Assembly: GCA_963778895.1 (NCBI GenBank)
Contig: CAVZVZ010000005.1
Location: 372,001 to 436,000 of the forward strand
Length of the DNA stretch: 64,000 nucleotides
Reading direction: 5' to 3'
Source of the DNA: CAVZVZ01 sp963778895
Lineage (GTDB): Bacteria > Actinomycetota > Acidimicrobiia > Acidimicrobiales > Acidimicrobilacustridaceae
A program made the position numbers and the translations under genes. Positions 50,617 through 60,259 of the stretch are shown one piece after another (the stretch's first letter is position 1; every line of letters starts with the position of its first letter). The notes under the pieces were generated by a model. The model was not told the DNA's origin. It did no database searches and saw nothing but the letters and a program-made list of their open reading frames with translations.

Positions 50617-51474
50617 CACGTCGAGAGTAGCGCCCTCGCGACCAAGTCGACTCCGAACGCCGTGAGGATGGCCAGGTACAGCAGGCCCGTCGCCGCCATA
50701 ACCGCTGAGTAATACCGTTCCTTCAGGGCCAAACGGGTGACCACGATGAGGCCCGCCGTCGTGACCACGCACGCGATCCAGAACCATCCGAGCAGCCCGC
50801 CGTAGCCGTCGTCGATCGTGCCGTTGATCACCGACACCATGCCGGTGGGCACGAGGAGCAGGACGACTTCGGGGACCAGGAGCCACTGCACCCAACGGAC
50901 CATTTCGAGCAGGGCGCCCCGCGCCAAGCCGGGCTGGACCAGGTACCAGTGGCCGAGCAACATGGCGTCGGTGACGGCGCCGAGGAAGGCCGCCCCCACC
51001 AGGAAGCGGGCTACGGCCAGCCACGTCGGTCCGCCCGCGTCGAGGGCCGAGGCCACGACGCCAACCACGCCGATGATCGGCGCGATCAGGTCGAGCGCGG
51101 GCGGGAACTCGCGGGCCGTGGCGTCGTGAACGACCGGCTCGCGTTCGATACCGGTCATGGCTGCGACGCGCGCCGAACGACGCTCCTCGTCGGCCGACGC
51201 CGCGCGACACACCGGCACCCCGCCGCAGGATCGACACGACCAGCGCTACCGATGCCGCCACGGCCACGCCGAACGAGGACACATCCCGCACGGGCAACGG
51301 CGTGATCACGAACACACCGACCAGGAAGGCGCCCGCGGCCATGAGGGCATAGACCCCGCGCATGAGCCAGCCGTAGCCGAGGCTCACCTCGCGTCGCCGC
51401 GTCGTGACCCACAGGAAGAGCAGGCCACCCGTGGCCCATTGCAGCAGCAGGGACGCGCCGTCGAACCCGATCAC
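50616..51474 (-). CDS. Polytopic membrane protein in the Ku operon, frame break
   Basis: About 286 residues from GTG 51474, overlapping the peptidase stop (GTGA). Eight or so hydrophobic segments, among them GASLLLQWATGGLLFLWVTT, GVYALMAAGAFLVGVFVITP, LIAPIIGVVGVVASALDAGG, RFLVGAAFLGAVTDAMLLGH and AVMAATGLLYLAILTAFGVD. His-containing motifs TDAMLLGHWYLVQPGLAR and the conserved spacing could bind haem or metal, but this is speculation. The frame shifts near 51217 in a short hydrophilic loop. I recognise no named family. Its overlap with ku (1 base) makes co-translation very likely, yet a link to DNA repair is not obvious. Confidence 0.65.
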
Positions 51475-52575
51475 GCGTCGACGACGGCCAAGGAGTGATC
51501 GACGGTGTTGAGCGAGTCCGGACCGTCGGCACTCGCAACGACGATGTCCTCGAGACGCGCGCCCCACCGACCGGGGACATAGATCCCCGGCTCGATCGAA
51601 AAGGCGTGACCGGGGACGAGGGCCGTGCAGTTCCCGGCGACGATGTACGGGTCCTCGTGTTCCTCCACACCGATGCCGTGGCCGGTGCGGTGGATGAAGT
51701 AGTCGCCGTAGCCACCTTCGGTGATCAATCGGCGAGCCACGCCGTCGACGTCTTCGGCCGGTTGGCCCACGACCGCCGATTGCACCGCCGCTTGCTGCGC
51801 GTCGTGGAGCACCTGATAGAGATCCCGGAACTCGGCCGGGGGCGCTCCGGTGTACACGCACCGCGTGATGTCGGAGCAGTAGCCGACACCGTCGAACAGC
51901 ATCGTGCCGCCGAAGTCGCACAAGCACCACCTCGCCGGCGCGAATGGTGCGGTCGCCGGCCTCGTGGTGCGGGCTGGCCGCGTTCTCGCCGGCCGCCACG
52001 ATCGTGAAGTTCACTCGGTGGTGACCCTCGGCCAGGATGCGCCGAGCCAGTTCGGCGGCCACGTCCGCCTCGGTGCGACCGATGAGCGGAATGGCACCGG
52101 ACTGCAGTGCGGCGGCGATGCGATCGACGGCCGCAGCCGCGGCACGCAGCGCGTGCACCTCGTCAGGGTCCTTCACCGCGCGCAACGGACCGATCACGTC
52201 GCTCGCGTTCCGGAACTCGGTCGTCGGCATCCGTCGCAACAGGTCGACGACGAATTGGCTCCACGTGCGATTGCCGACGGCGGCCACGCGCGGCGAGCCC
52301 GCGAGCTCGGCAACGAGCGCGACGGGGTCCTCGGTCTCGTCCCAGGCCGCGACGCTGAACTCGTCGGGCCGTTCGACGACGCGCGGCGCCTCGAGACGGG
52401 GCACGACGAGCGTGGCGTCGCCGTCGACCGGAAGCACCAGCATCGTGAGCCGTTCGAGCGGCATGGCCTCGTACCCGATCAGCCACGGCAGGTCGGCACC
52501 GACCGAGAGCAACAGCACGTCGACGTCCTGACGGGCCATCGCGGCGCGCACCCGGTCCATCCGCTGCTCGTGCAT
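51471..52575 (-). CDS. M24 family Xaa-Pro aminopeptidase-like protein, frame break
   Basis: About 368 residues. The N-terminal creatinase-like domain (MDRVRAAMARQDVDVLLLSV, LPWLIGYEAMPLERLTMLVL) precedes the pita-bread catalytic domain: NFTIVAAGENAASPHHEAGD, a frame break near 51922, then CDFGGTMLFDGVGYCSDITR (two Asp ligands), IHRTGHGIGVEEHEDPY (His) and HAFSIEPGIYVPGRWGARLE (Glu). All five dinuclear metal ligands can be seen. It likely removes residues before proline from short peptides. It is the first gene of the run leading to ku and ligD, with overlapping stop and start codons. Confidence 0.88.
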
Positions 52576-52655
52576 GGCGCTCAGGCTAATCCCGGCAGCT
52601 CGGATCTAATCTGACGCCCTCGTCAGCTTCGACGACCCGATCGACAGGAGCCACG

Positions 52656-53633
52656 ATGACGACCATCCTCCACGAGGACGATGCCGAGTCCACGCTCGAT
52701 CAGCGGATCGAGAGTCGCCGTCGTCGGCTACGGCAACCAGGGCCGGTCGTGGGCGCTGAACCTCCGCGACTCCGGGCTCGACACCGTCGTCTGCGTGCGG
52801 GCCGACGAGACACGGGCCCGGGCCGAGGCCGACGGCTTCACACCGGCCGAGCTCGAGGCGTCGAGCGACGCCGACATCGTGTGCTTGCTCGTGCCCGACG
52901 ACGTCATCCCGACCATCCCGCTCACGGCCAAGGACGACGCGCTCGTCGTGGTGGCCAGCGGGTACACCCTGGCCTTCGATCGGCTCGATCCGCAGTGCGA
53001 TGTCGGCATGGTCGCCCCTCGGATGCTCGGCCCCGAGGTTCGTAGCTGTTACGAGGAAGGCGTGGGCTTCATCACCGCGTTCGGGGTCCACCGCGATGCC
53101 ACCGGACGAGCGCGCGCATCGCACGCTCGCCGTCGCCGCGGCGATCGGCGGTCTCCGTCAGGGCGCCATCGAGATGACGTCCGATGCAAGAAGCCGTGCT
53201 GGACCTGGCAGTGGAGCAGGCCCTGGCCCCGGCCCTGCGGCGCATCAGCCAATCGTTCGTACAGGTGATGCTCGAACAAGACATCCCGCTCGAAGCGATC
53301 CTGTGCGAGCTGTTCCTCTCCGGTGAGGTCGAGCGGACGTATCGGCTGTTGCGGCTCGAGGGCTACGGCGCGCAGATGGAACACCATTCACCGACCAGCC
53401 AGTACGGGCAGCTGTCACGCGCCGACTACTACGACGGGTCGGTCGAACCCGTGCCAACCATGCGAGAGATCGTGGAGAACATCCGATCGGGACGCTTCGC
53501 CGACGAATGGGACGCGGAGCGCGATGCCGGACACCCGACACTCGAACGATTGAAGGCGGCCGCCGTCCCGGAGGAGATGGCGGCGTGGGAACAGGAGCTG
53601 CGCAGTCAGCTCGGTGAAGGGGTCAGCCGCTGA
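52656..53633 (+). CDS. Ketol-acid reductoisomerase-like protein, three frame breaks
   Basis: About 325 residues; ATG 52656 follows AGGAG. After a break near 52712 the NADP loop is VAVVGYGNQGRSWALNLRDS, matching the KARI signature. Then IVCLLVPDDVIPTIP, VGMVAPRMLGPEVRSCYEEG (KARI usually APKGPGH here) and, after breaks near 53110 and 53185, IGGLRQGAIEMT, EAVLDLAVEQALAPALRRIS, ILCELFLSGEVERTYRLLRL and SPTSQYGQLSRADYYDG. The Asp/Glu metal ligands of the knotted C-terminal domain seem retained, but the loop around the nicotinamide differs. No ilvB/ilvN neighbours. It could be a divergent IlvC or an enzyme acting on another substrate. Confidence 0.72.
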
Positions 53634-54168
53634 GGCCGGCCATGCCGTCGATGCTCGTCGTGTTCTTCTCGGCGTGGTACGCCTCGATCCCTTCAGGACC
53701 CTTCCGCTCGGCCCAGTCGAGCAGGGTGTCGCGTTCACCTTCGTAGGCCATCAACGGCACCGAGTACCCACACGACGACGAGATGCGATCGATGCTGAGC
53801 CGGATGATCGAGCGCACACCGGGCAGAGTCGGGAACCGACCGACCAGATCGTCGAAATCGGGTGCCCCGGGTTCGATCGCTTCGCCTCGTCCATAGAGGC
53901 GAACGATGCGCGGCGGTCCTTCGAACGCGCAGAACATGATCGTCAGACGTCCGTTCTCCCGAAGGTGCGCAATCGTCTCGACACCGCTGCCGGTCAGATC
54001 CAAGTAGGCCACCGTGTGTTCGTCGAGTACGCGGAGCGTGTCGTGGCCCTTGGGTGAGAGATTGACGTGCCCGCCGTCGAGTGGCGCCGTCGCCACGAAG
54101 AACAGGTGTTGTTGACCGATCCAGTCGATCAGGTTCTCGTCGAGTGCTTCATGAACGCGACCCATCAC
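53623..54168 (-). CDS. Pyridoxamine 5'-phosphate oxidase family (FMN-binding) protein
   Basis: 181 residues, split-barrel flavin-binding fold. Typical stretches: QHLFFVATAPLDGGHVNLSP, KGHDTLRVLDEHTVAYLDL, ETIAHLRENGRLTIMFCAFE and RIVRLYGRGEAIEPG. These resemble the general PNPOx-like/F420-like oxidoreductases that are abundant in actinobacteria, and do not match the vitamin B6 enzyme itself. The C-terminus (IDRISSSCGYSVPLMAYEGE) is also family-like. The substrate is unknown. It overlaps the convergent KARI-like gene by 11 bases, and its start overlaps the end of lipA by 20 bases on the same strand. Confidence 0.82.
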   Translation of the reverse strand: MMGRVHEALDENLIDWIGQQHLFFVATAPLDGGHVNLSPKGHDTLRVLDEHTVAYLDLTGSGVETIAHLRENGRLTIMFCAFEGPPRIVRLYGRGEAIEPGAPDFDDLVGRFPTLPGVRSIIRLSIDRISSSCGYSVPLMAYEGERDTLLDWAERKGPEGIEAYHAEKNTTSIDGMAGLSG

Positions 54169-55835
54169 CGGATTGTCGCAGACCCCCGACGGTGACGAGA
54201 ACGCTTTCCGCGCCGGCCGCAGCCTGTTTGGCGTGATAGCTCGAGCGGGTCAGCGGGGATGCCTCGACGTGAGCGAGGCCGAGCGAGCGGCCGACCGCGG
54301 CCAGTTCGTCGAACTCTTCGGGTCGCCACCACCGTTCGACGGGCAGATGGCGCGCCGTCGGGCGCAGGTACTGACCGATCGTCACGATCTCGACACCGAC
54401 GCCGGCCAAGTCGGCCAGCACCGCCACGACCTCGTCGCGAGTCTCGCCCAGGCCGACGATGAGACCGGACTTGGTCGTGAGCCCCGCGGCCGCCGCTCGC
54501 GCCAGCACCGAGAGGCTTCGCGCGTAGGACGCCGACGGCCGGACGGCCCGTTGGAGACGGGGCACGGTCTCGACGTTGTGATTCAAGACATCGGGAGCCG
54601 CAGCGAAGATCGTGCCCAACGCGTCGGCATCACCCCGGCAATCGGGTATCAGCAGCTCGACCTGGGTGTCGGGCCGCCGAGCGCGTATCTCGGTCACCGT
54701 CGCCGCGAACGCCGCGGCACCTCCGTCGTCGAGATCATCTCGGGCCACGGCGGTGAGCACCGCGAACTGCAAACCCATGCGCTCGACGGCTTCGGCGACG
54801 CGGGTCGGCTCGTGAGGATCGAGGGGCTGCGGATGCCGGGTGTCGACCAGGCAGAACCCGCAGGCGCGTGTACAGCGCTCGCCGTTGATCATGAACGTGG
54901 CGGTGCCGTCTTGCCAGCACTCGTAGATGTTCGGGCAGCCCGCTTCCTCACAGACCGTGTGCAGATCGAGGTCGCGCATCGTCTTCTTGAGCGCGAGATA
55001 GTCGTCGGTCAGCCGCATCTCGGCGCGAAGCCACGGCGGCTTGCGTTCCTTGATCTGAACCGACTTCGTCACCCCGGCCTGCGTCAGACGTCGTTGCATC
55101 CGGACCGAGGTCTCGCGGCTGTCGGCGTTCGCCTCGCGTGTGAAAGGGGCAAGATCTTCGGCCGCGACACGCCATGCCACGTCGGCGCGGTCCCACGTGC
55201 GATCGCCGGCGAATCGCGCCACGGCCCGAGTCGAAACGGCGTCGACGACGTCGCGCATCGAAGCGTCGACGCCCTCATCCGCCAGCGACGTCACTCCTTT
55301 GCCCTCGATCCCACAGGGGACGATGTGGCCGAAGTAGCTCATGTCGGGTGCCACGTTCAGCGCGAACCCATGCATGGACCGCCCGCGGGCGAGTCGGACG
55401 CCGACCGCCGCGATCTTGCGCGGGTGGGGCCCGTCGGGCTCGACCCAAACCCCGGGATACCCGGGCAGGCGGCCGACCTCGGTCAGTCCGAGATCGGTCA
55501 GCGACGTCGATCACGAGCTGTTCGACCGACGAGACGTAGGCGACAGTGTCGGTCATCCCTCCGCCGCGCTTGCCGGGGACGGACAGAATCGGATAGCCGA
55601 CCAACTGACCTGGGCCGTGGTAGGTGACGTCGCCCCCACGGTCCGTCCGTACGAGCTCCGCACCCACGGTGGCCGGGTCGACGAGGACGTGGTCGAGCTG
55701 CCCGTGCACGCCGAGCGTGTACACGTGCGGATGCTCGAGCAGCAGCAACCAGTCCTGCCGACCGTGCTCGAACAAGCGGTGCTGCAACGCGAGCGCGTCG
55801 TCGTAGGCGACCCGCCCGAGCCAACGTACGTGCAG
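54149..55835 (-). CDS. lipA: Apparent LipB-LipA fusion: octanoyltransferase plus lipoyl synthase, one frame break
   Basis: LipB moves octanoate from acyl carrier protein to lipoyl domains; LipA inserts two sulfurs using radical SAM. The LipB part: WLLLLEHPHVYTLGVHGQL, RGGDVTYHGPGQLVGYPIL, a break near 55500, then PHPRKIAAVGVRLARG (active-site Lys), MHGFALNVAPDMSYFGHIVP (about Cys in VPCGIEGKGVTSL). The frame then runs without a stop into LipA: KERKPPWLRAEMRLTDDYLA, auxiliary cluster CEEAGCPNIYEC, radical-SAM cluster CTRACGFC, and terminal TRSSYHAKQAA. No ATG/GTG exists at the LipB beginning; a CTG at 55835 is the best start I find. A separate lipA start (ATG in VRMQRRLTQAG) is the alternative. 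Confidence 0.85.
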
Positions 55836-55837
55836 GC

Positions 55838-57213
55838 TCAGAGCTCGGCCTCCCAGTCGCGCGTCTCGATCACGGTCTTGACCTGACGCAGGAAGGCCGC
55901 GGCGTACGACCCGTCGAAGGCCCGATGGTCCCAGCTCATGCCGAGGAGCCCAACCGAGTGGATGGCTACGGCTTCGGTGCCGTCGGCGGCGGTGACCACC
56001 ACCGGCTTCCGGCTCACGCCGTCGCTCGACAGAATCGCGACCTGGGGCTGATTGATGATCGGCAGCACCAAGAAGCTGCCGAACGAGCCCGAGTTCGAGA
56101 TGGTGAACGTGCCTCCGGTGATGTCGTCGACCGAAAGCTGCTTGTTGCGAGCGCGAGCGGCGAGGTCGTTGATCTCGCGGGCGATGGCCCGCAGGCGGAG
56201 GTCGTCGGCCTCATGGACCACGGGTGCCAGCAGACCTTCGAAGTCGAGATCAACAGCGATCGCCAGGTTGACGTAGTTGTGCACGATCAACTCACCCTCC
56301 GCGACGGTGGCGTTGATGTGCGGGAACTCGCGGAGCGCGTCGATGACCGCCCGCGCGATGAACGGTAGGTAGGTGAGACTGAAGCCCTCGGCTTCGCGCC
56401 AATCGTCGCGGTGCGCTGCGACGAACGCGATCGACACCCTCGTAGTCGACCTCGACGATGGTGTACGCATGCGGCGACGTCGCTTTGGACATCACCATGT
56501 GCTCCGCGGTGCGACGCCGGATGTTGTTCAGCGGCTCGACCGTGTCGCCCGTACCGGATCGCGGCTTGGGCATGACGACGCGACCGCTGCTGGGTGCCGG
56601 CGAGGGCGCTGGAGGCGCCGTCGGCGTGCGCGCGTGCGGACGGTTCCCCCGACCTGGCACCAGTCTGTTGGATGGCCTGCTCGACGTCGGCGCGGGTGAT
56701 GCGTCCGCCGGAACCGGTAGGAGTGATGCGATCGACGTCGATGCCGTAGTCCTCGACCAACCGCCGGACGACGGGCGACATGAGCCGACCCGGAGCACGA
56801 GGTGCGGCCGGCGCCGCTGGTGTGGGTGGGGCGGAGGCCGGCGCGGCGGGAGCGGCCGGGGGCGGAGGCGGCAATGGAGCCGCCGCGGACGGAGCGGCTG
56901 CCGGCGGTGGAGGCGCGGGCGCCGACGCCGGTGGCGCGGGCTCGGCGGCCGCAGGTGCGGCGCTGCCATCGTCGCCGGGAGCGTCGCTCACGACCGCGAG
57001 CACCGTGCCCACGTCGACGGTGTCGCCTTCGGGAACCTTGATCTCGGCGAGGTAGCCCGACACGGGCGAGGGCACCTCGGAGTCGACCTTGTCGGTCGAC
57101 ACTTCGAACAGGACCTCGTCCTCGTCGACGTGCTCGCCGACCTGTTTGAACCATTTGGTGATGGTTCCCTCGGTGACCGATTCACCGAGTTGGGGCATCT
57201 GAATGTCAGCCAT
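55838..57213 (-). CDS. sucB: Dihydrolipoamide acyltransferase E2 (succinyl/acyl), two frame breaks
   Basis: E2 core of a 2-oxoacid dehydrogenase complex. About 458 residues. The N-terminal lipoyl domain is MADIQMPQLGESVTEGTITK, with the lipoyl Lys in EVSTDKVDSEV (about residue 43). A Pro/Ala-rich linker of ~60 residues follows, then a peripheral-subunit-binding domain (LMSPVVRRLVEDYGIDVDRI, TGSGGRITRADVEQAI) and the catalytic core with breaks near 56655 and 56435: VEPLNNIRRRTAEHMVMSKA, GFSLTYLPFIARAVIDALRE, GGTFTISNSGSFGS and the catalytic DHRAFDG. The lipoate genes just downstream and lpd upstream make one functional cluster. Confidence 0.92.
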
Positions 57214-57243
57214 GCAGTTGGTGCTCTCTCATCGGTGATTGGG

Positions 57244-58657
57244 TCATCCGTGTAGTGACCGGCCAGTGAGAGCCAGCACGCTCTCACCGAAAAGCTCGCT
57301 CAGGGTGGGATGGGGCTGGATGAACTCGGCGATCTCGTCGACGCTCGCCTCCCAGTTCACGGCGAGGTACGCCTGGCCGAGCTGTTCGGTGACCCAGGGC
57401 CCGACCATGTGCACGCCGAGCACTCGGCCGGCCCGGCCATCGGCGTTCTTCTCGGCGATGACCTTCACCATGCCGTCGGGCTCGCCGAGGATGAGCGCCC
57501 GGCTGTTGCCGATGTAGCGGTGCTTGGAGGTGACGACGTCATAGCCCGCCTCCTTGGCCGCCTCTTCGGACAGCCCTGCGAACGCGACCTCCGGGTGGCA
57601 GTAGATGCACCAGGGCACGCGGTCGTACTGCACGGGTAGTGGTCGCTCGCCGAGCATGTCCTTGATCGCGCCGATGCCTTCGGCGAAACCGACGTGCGCG
57701 AGCGCCGGCGTGGCGATCACATCGCCGATCGCGTACACCCCGGGCTCGGCCGTACGGCAGAGCTCGTCGACCTCGATGTGGCCTCGTTCGCTGATGGTGA
57801 CGGCTGTGCCCTCGAGCCCGAGGTTCTCCGACAACGGTCGTCGGCCCACGGAGACCACGACGAGGTCGGTGTCGAGTGTCTCGCCCTCGCCGAACATGCA
57901 CGGTGGTGCTGCCCTTGCCGTCGGGCTTGTGGCCCTCGACGATCACCCCGGCGCGAACCTCGATCCCGCGCTTCTTGAAGATCCGGGTGACGAGCTTGGT
58001 GATGTCGTCGTCGCATCCGGGCAGGATCTTCGGCAGCGCCTCGAGGATCGTCACCTGCGAGCCGAGCTCGGCGAGCACCGACGCGAACTCGCAGCCGATC
58101 GCACCGCCGCCGATGACCACCGAACGCGCCGGGAATGTGATCGATCGACAGGAACTCGTCGGACGTCATGATCGAGCTGGCCGTCGACCTCGAAGCCGGG
58201 GATCTCACGAGGCACGGAGCCCGAGGCGAGGATGACGTGGTCGCCGTGCAGCTCGACGTCGCCGCTGGAGCCGCCGGTGACGCGTACGACGTGGTCGGCA
58301 TGCAAGGTTCCCAGGCCGTCGAGGACCGTGACCTTTCGCCGGCCGAGAAGCGTCGACAGCCCGGAATAGAGCTGGTCGATCACCTTCTGCTTGCGAACCT
58401 GCGCGGCCGACCATGTCGATGGTGGGATCACCGGCGCGGACGCCGAAGTCACGGGCCTCGATGACGGACTGGAAGAGCGCACCGGTCTCGAGGAGCTCCT
58501 TGGTGGGGATGCATCCGACGTGCAGACAGGTGCCACCGACCTTGTGCTTCTCGATCATGGCGATGTTCAAGCCGGCGGACGCGCCGTACAGGGCCGCGGC
58601 ATAGCCGCCGGGGCCACCACCGATGATGACGACGTCGTAGCTGTCCGTCGGGACCAC
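57244..58657 (-). CDS. lpd: Dihydrolipoamide dehydrogenase, four frame breaks
   Basis: E3 of 2-oxoacid dehydrogenase complexes; reoxidises dihydrolipoamide with NAD. About 470 residues. The FAD loop VVIIGGGPGGYAAALYGASA and redox-active disulfide VGGTCLHVGCIPTKELL (both Cys present, unlike the flavoprotein at 7.1 kb) are intact. Breaks lie near 58398, 58170, 58125 and 57900. They are bridged by KVIDQLYSGLSTLLGRRKVT, VVIGGGAIGCEFASVLAELG (NAD loop), TAEPGVYAIGDVIATPALAH and the His-Glu dyad in QPHPTLSELFGE. An AGGAGG motif lies at the very start codon, so the exact start (GTG 58657) is uncertain. sucB follows 30 bases downstream. Confidence 0.93.
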
Positions 58658-58734
58658 CTCCTACATCGGACTTGGCTAGATCCGGTCGAGCCTACCCAGG
58701 CCCGGGTGGTCGAGGAACCGGACGCCGTCTGGTT

Positions 58735-58824
58735 CTAGCGCGCGACCAGCAGTTGCGCCGCGAACGCCGCGAGGATGGCGATACCGCACAACAGGGCGAG
58801 GATGATCAGCGTTCGGGTCCGCAT
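58735..58824 (-). CDS. Possible 29-residue single-pass membrane peptide
   Basis: ATG at 58824, stop TAG ending at 58735. The peptide begins MRTRTLIILALLCGIAILAA and continues FAAQLLVAR: a basic N-terminus, one uninterrupted ~20-residue hydrophobic helix and a basic end. This is the classic small membrane protein plan. It fills the otherwise empty gap between lpd and the divergent UDP-sugar dehydrogenase. No clear Shine-Dalgarno precedes it. Hydrophobic antisense frames can arise by chance in GC-rich DNA, so confidence is limited. Confidence 0.4.
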   Translation of the reverse strand: MRTRTLIILALLCGIAILAAFAAQLLVAR

Positions 58825-58874
58825 GAGTGCGAAGGAGCTTAGGAGCCGCCGGCCCCTGATCTACCATTCGCGAC

Positions 58875-60157
58875 GTGCCCGATACCTCTGCTGATCCCAC
58901 CAAGCTGGTCGTCGTCGGACAGGGCTATGTCGGGCTGCCGTTGGCCGTGCGGGCCGTCGAGCAAGGCTTCGACGTCGTCGGCTTCGATGTCGACAGCGCC
59001 AAGATCAAGCGCCTCGAGGCGGGCGAGTCGCACCGTCGAGGACGTCACCGACGACCGCCTGCGCGCCGCGTTGGCCACCGGCCACTACCTGCCGACATCG
59101 TCGGCCGACGATTGCACGGACTTCGACGTGGCCGTCATCTCGGTGCCGACTCCTCTTCGCGACGGCAACCCCGACCTGAGCTACATCGAGCAGGCGGCCC
59201 ACGCCCTCGTGCCGCACTTGCGAGCGGGCGCCACGGTGGTCCTCGAGTCGACCACCTACCCGGGCACCACCGAGGAACTGGTCGCGCCCGATCCTCGAGG
59301 ACGGCTCCGGTCTGCTCGTCGGCCGAGACATCCACCTCGGGTACAGCCCGGAGCGGATCGACCCCGGCAACCCGCAGTGGCGGCTCGAGAACACACCGAA
59401 GGTCGTCTCGGGGGTCGACGCCGCGTCGCTCGCGGCGGTGCAGGGCTTCTACGACCGCATCGTCGAAACGACCGTGGCCGTCTCGACACCGAAGGAAGCC
59501 GAGCTCACCAAACTGCTCGAGAACACGTTCCGTCACGTCAACATCGCGCTGGTCAACGAGCTCGCCATGTTCGCCAGTGATCTCGGCATCGACGTCTGGG
59601 AAGCGATCGACGCCGCCTCCACCAAACCGTTCGGCTACATGCGGTTCACCCCTGGCCCGGGCGTCGGCGGTCACTGCCTGCCGATCGACCCGTCCTACCT
59701 CTCGTGGCGGGTTCGCCGCTCGCTCGGTCAAGCGTTCCGCTTCGTCGAGCTGGCCAACGACGTCAACGATCACATGCCGGACTACATCGTTCGCCGTTTG
59801 GTCTTCGCGTTGAACCGACGGGGCCTGGCTGTCAACGGCCAGCGCATCCTTCTGCTGGGTCTGTCCTACAAGCGCAACACCGGCGACGCCCGCGAGTCAC
59901 CCTCACAACCGATCGCCCGCCAACTCCTGCAACTCGGGGCGCAGGTGCAGGCCGCCGATCCCTACGTCGACGCGTCACGCGTGCCCACCGGCGTCGAACA
60001 CGTCGACGTCGATGCCGCGACGCTTGCGGCGGCCGACGCCGTGATCTTCCTCGTCGACCACGACGAGTTCGATGTGGCCCAAGTGGCCGAGCACGCGTCC
60101 TATGTCCTCGACACCCGCCACTCGCTCCCAGGCGGCGACAACGTCGAGTACCTCTAG
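58875..60157 (+). CDS. UDP-N-acetylhexosamine/UDP-glucose dehydrogenase (WecC-like), two frame breaks
   Basis: About 427 residues from GTG 58875. NAD loop LVVVGQGYVGLPLAVRAVEQ, a break near 59035, then VAVISVPTPLRDGNPDLSYI, VVLESTTYPGTTEELVA, a break near 59290, and LGYSPERIDPGNPQWRLENT with TPKVVSGVDA. The central domain is EAELTKLLENTFRHVNIALV. The catalytic Cys lies in GPGVGGHCLPIDPSYLSW. C-terminal domain: ILLLGLSYKRNTGDARESPS. The GGHCLPIDPxYLSW context is typical of the WecC/TviB-like group acting on UDP-N-acetylhexosamines. It is distant in sequence from the dehydrogenase at 16.3-17.5 kb and stands outside the glycan locus. Confidence 0.88.
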
Positions 60158-60259
60158 CGAGACCTCCGACTCCCGAAGTTCGTCCCTCGTCTCGGTTCGC
60201 TCCGTACTGGTGGAAGGGAGTGAGATGGAGCTCCACCCGCCGGCGCAGAGGAGAACCGC

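Noticed and set aside
49531..52575. A 1014-codon minus-strand frame spanning peptidase, membrane protein and Ku
   Set aside because: It is an accident of several frame breaks; each of the three proteins is recognisable separately with overlapping start and stop codons.
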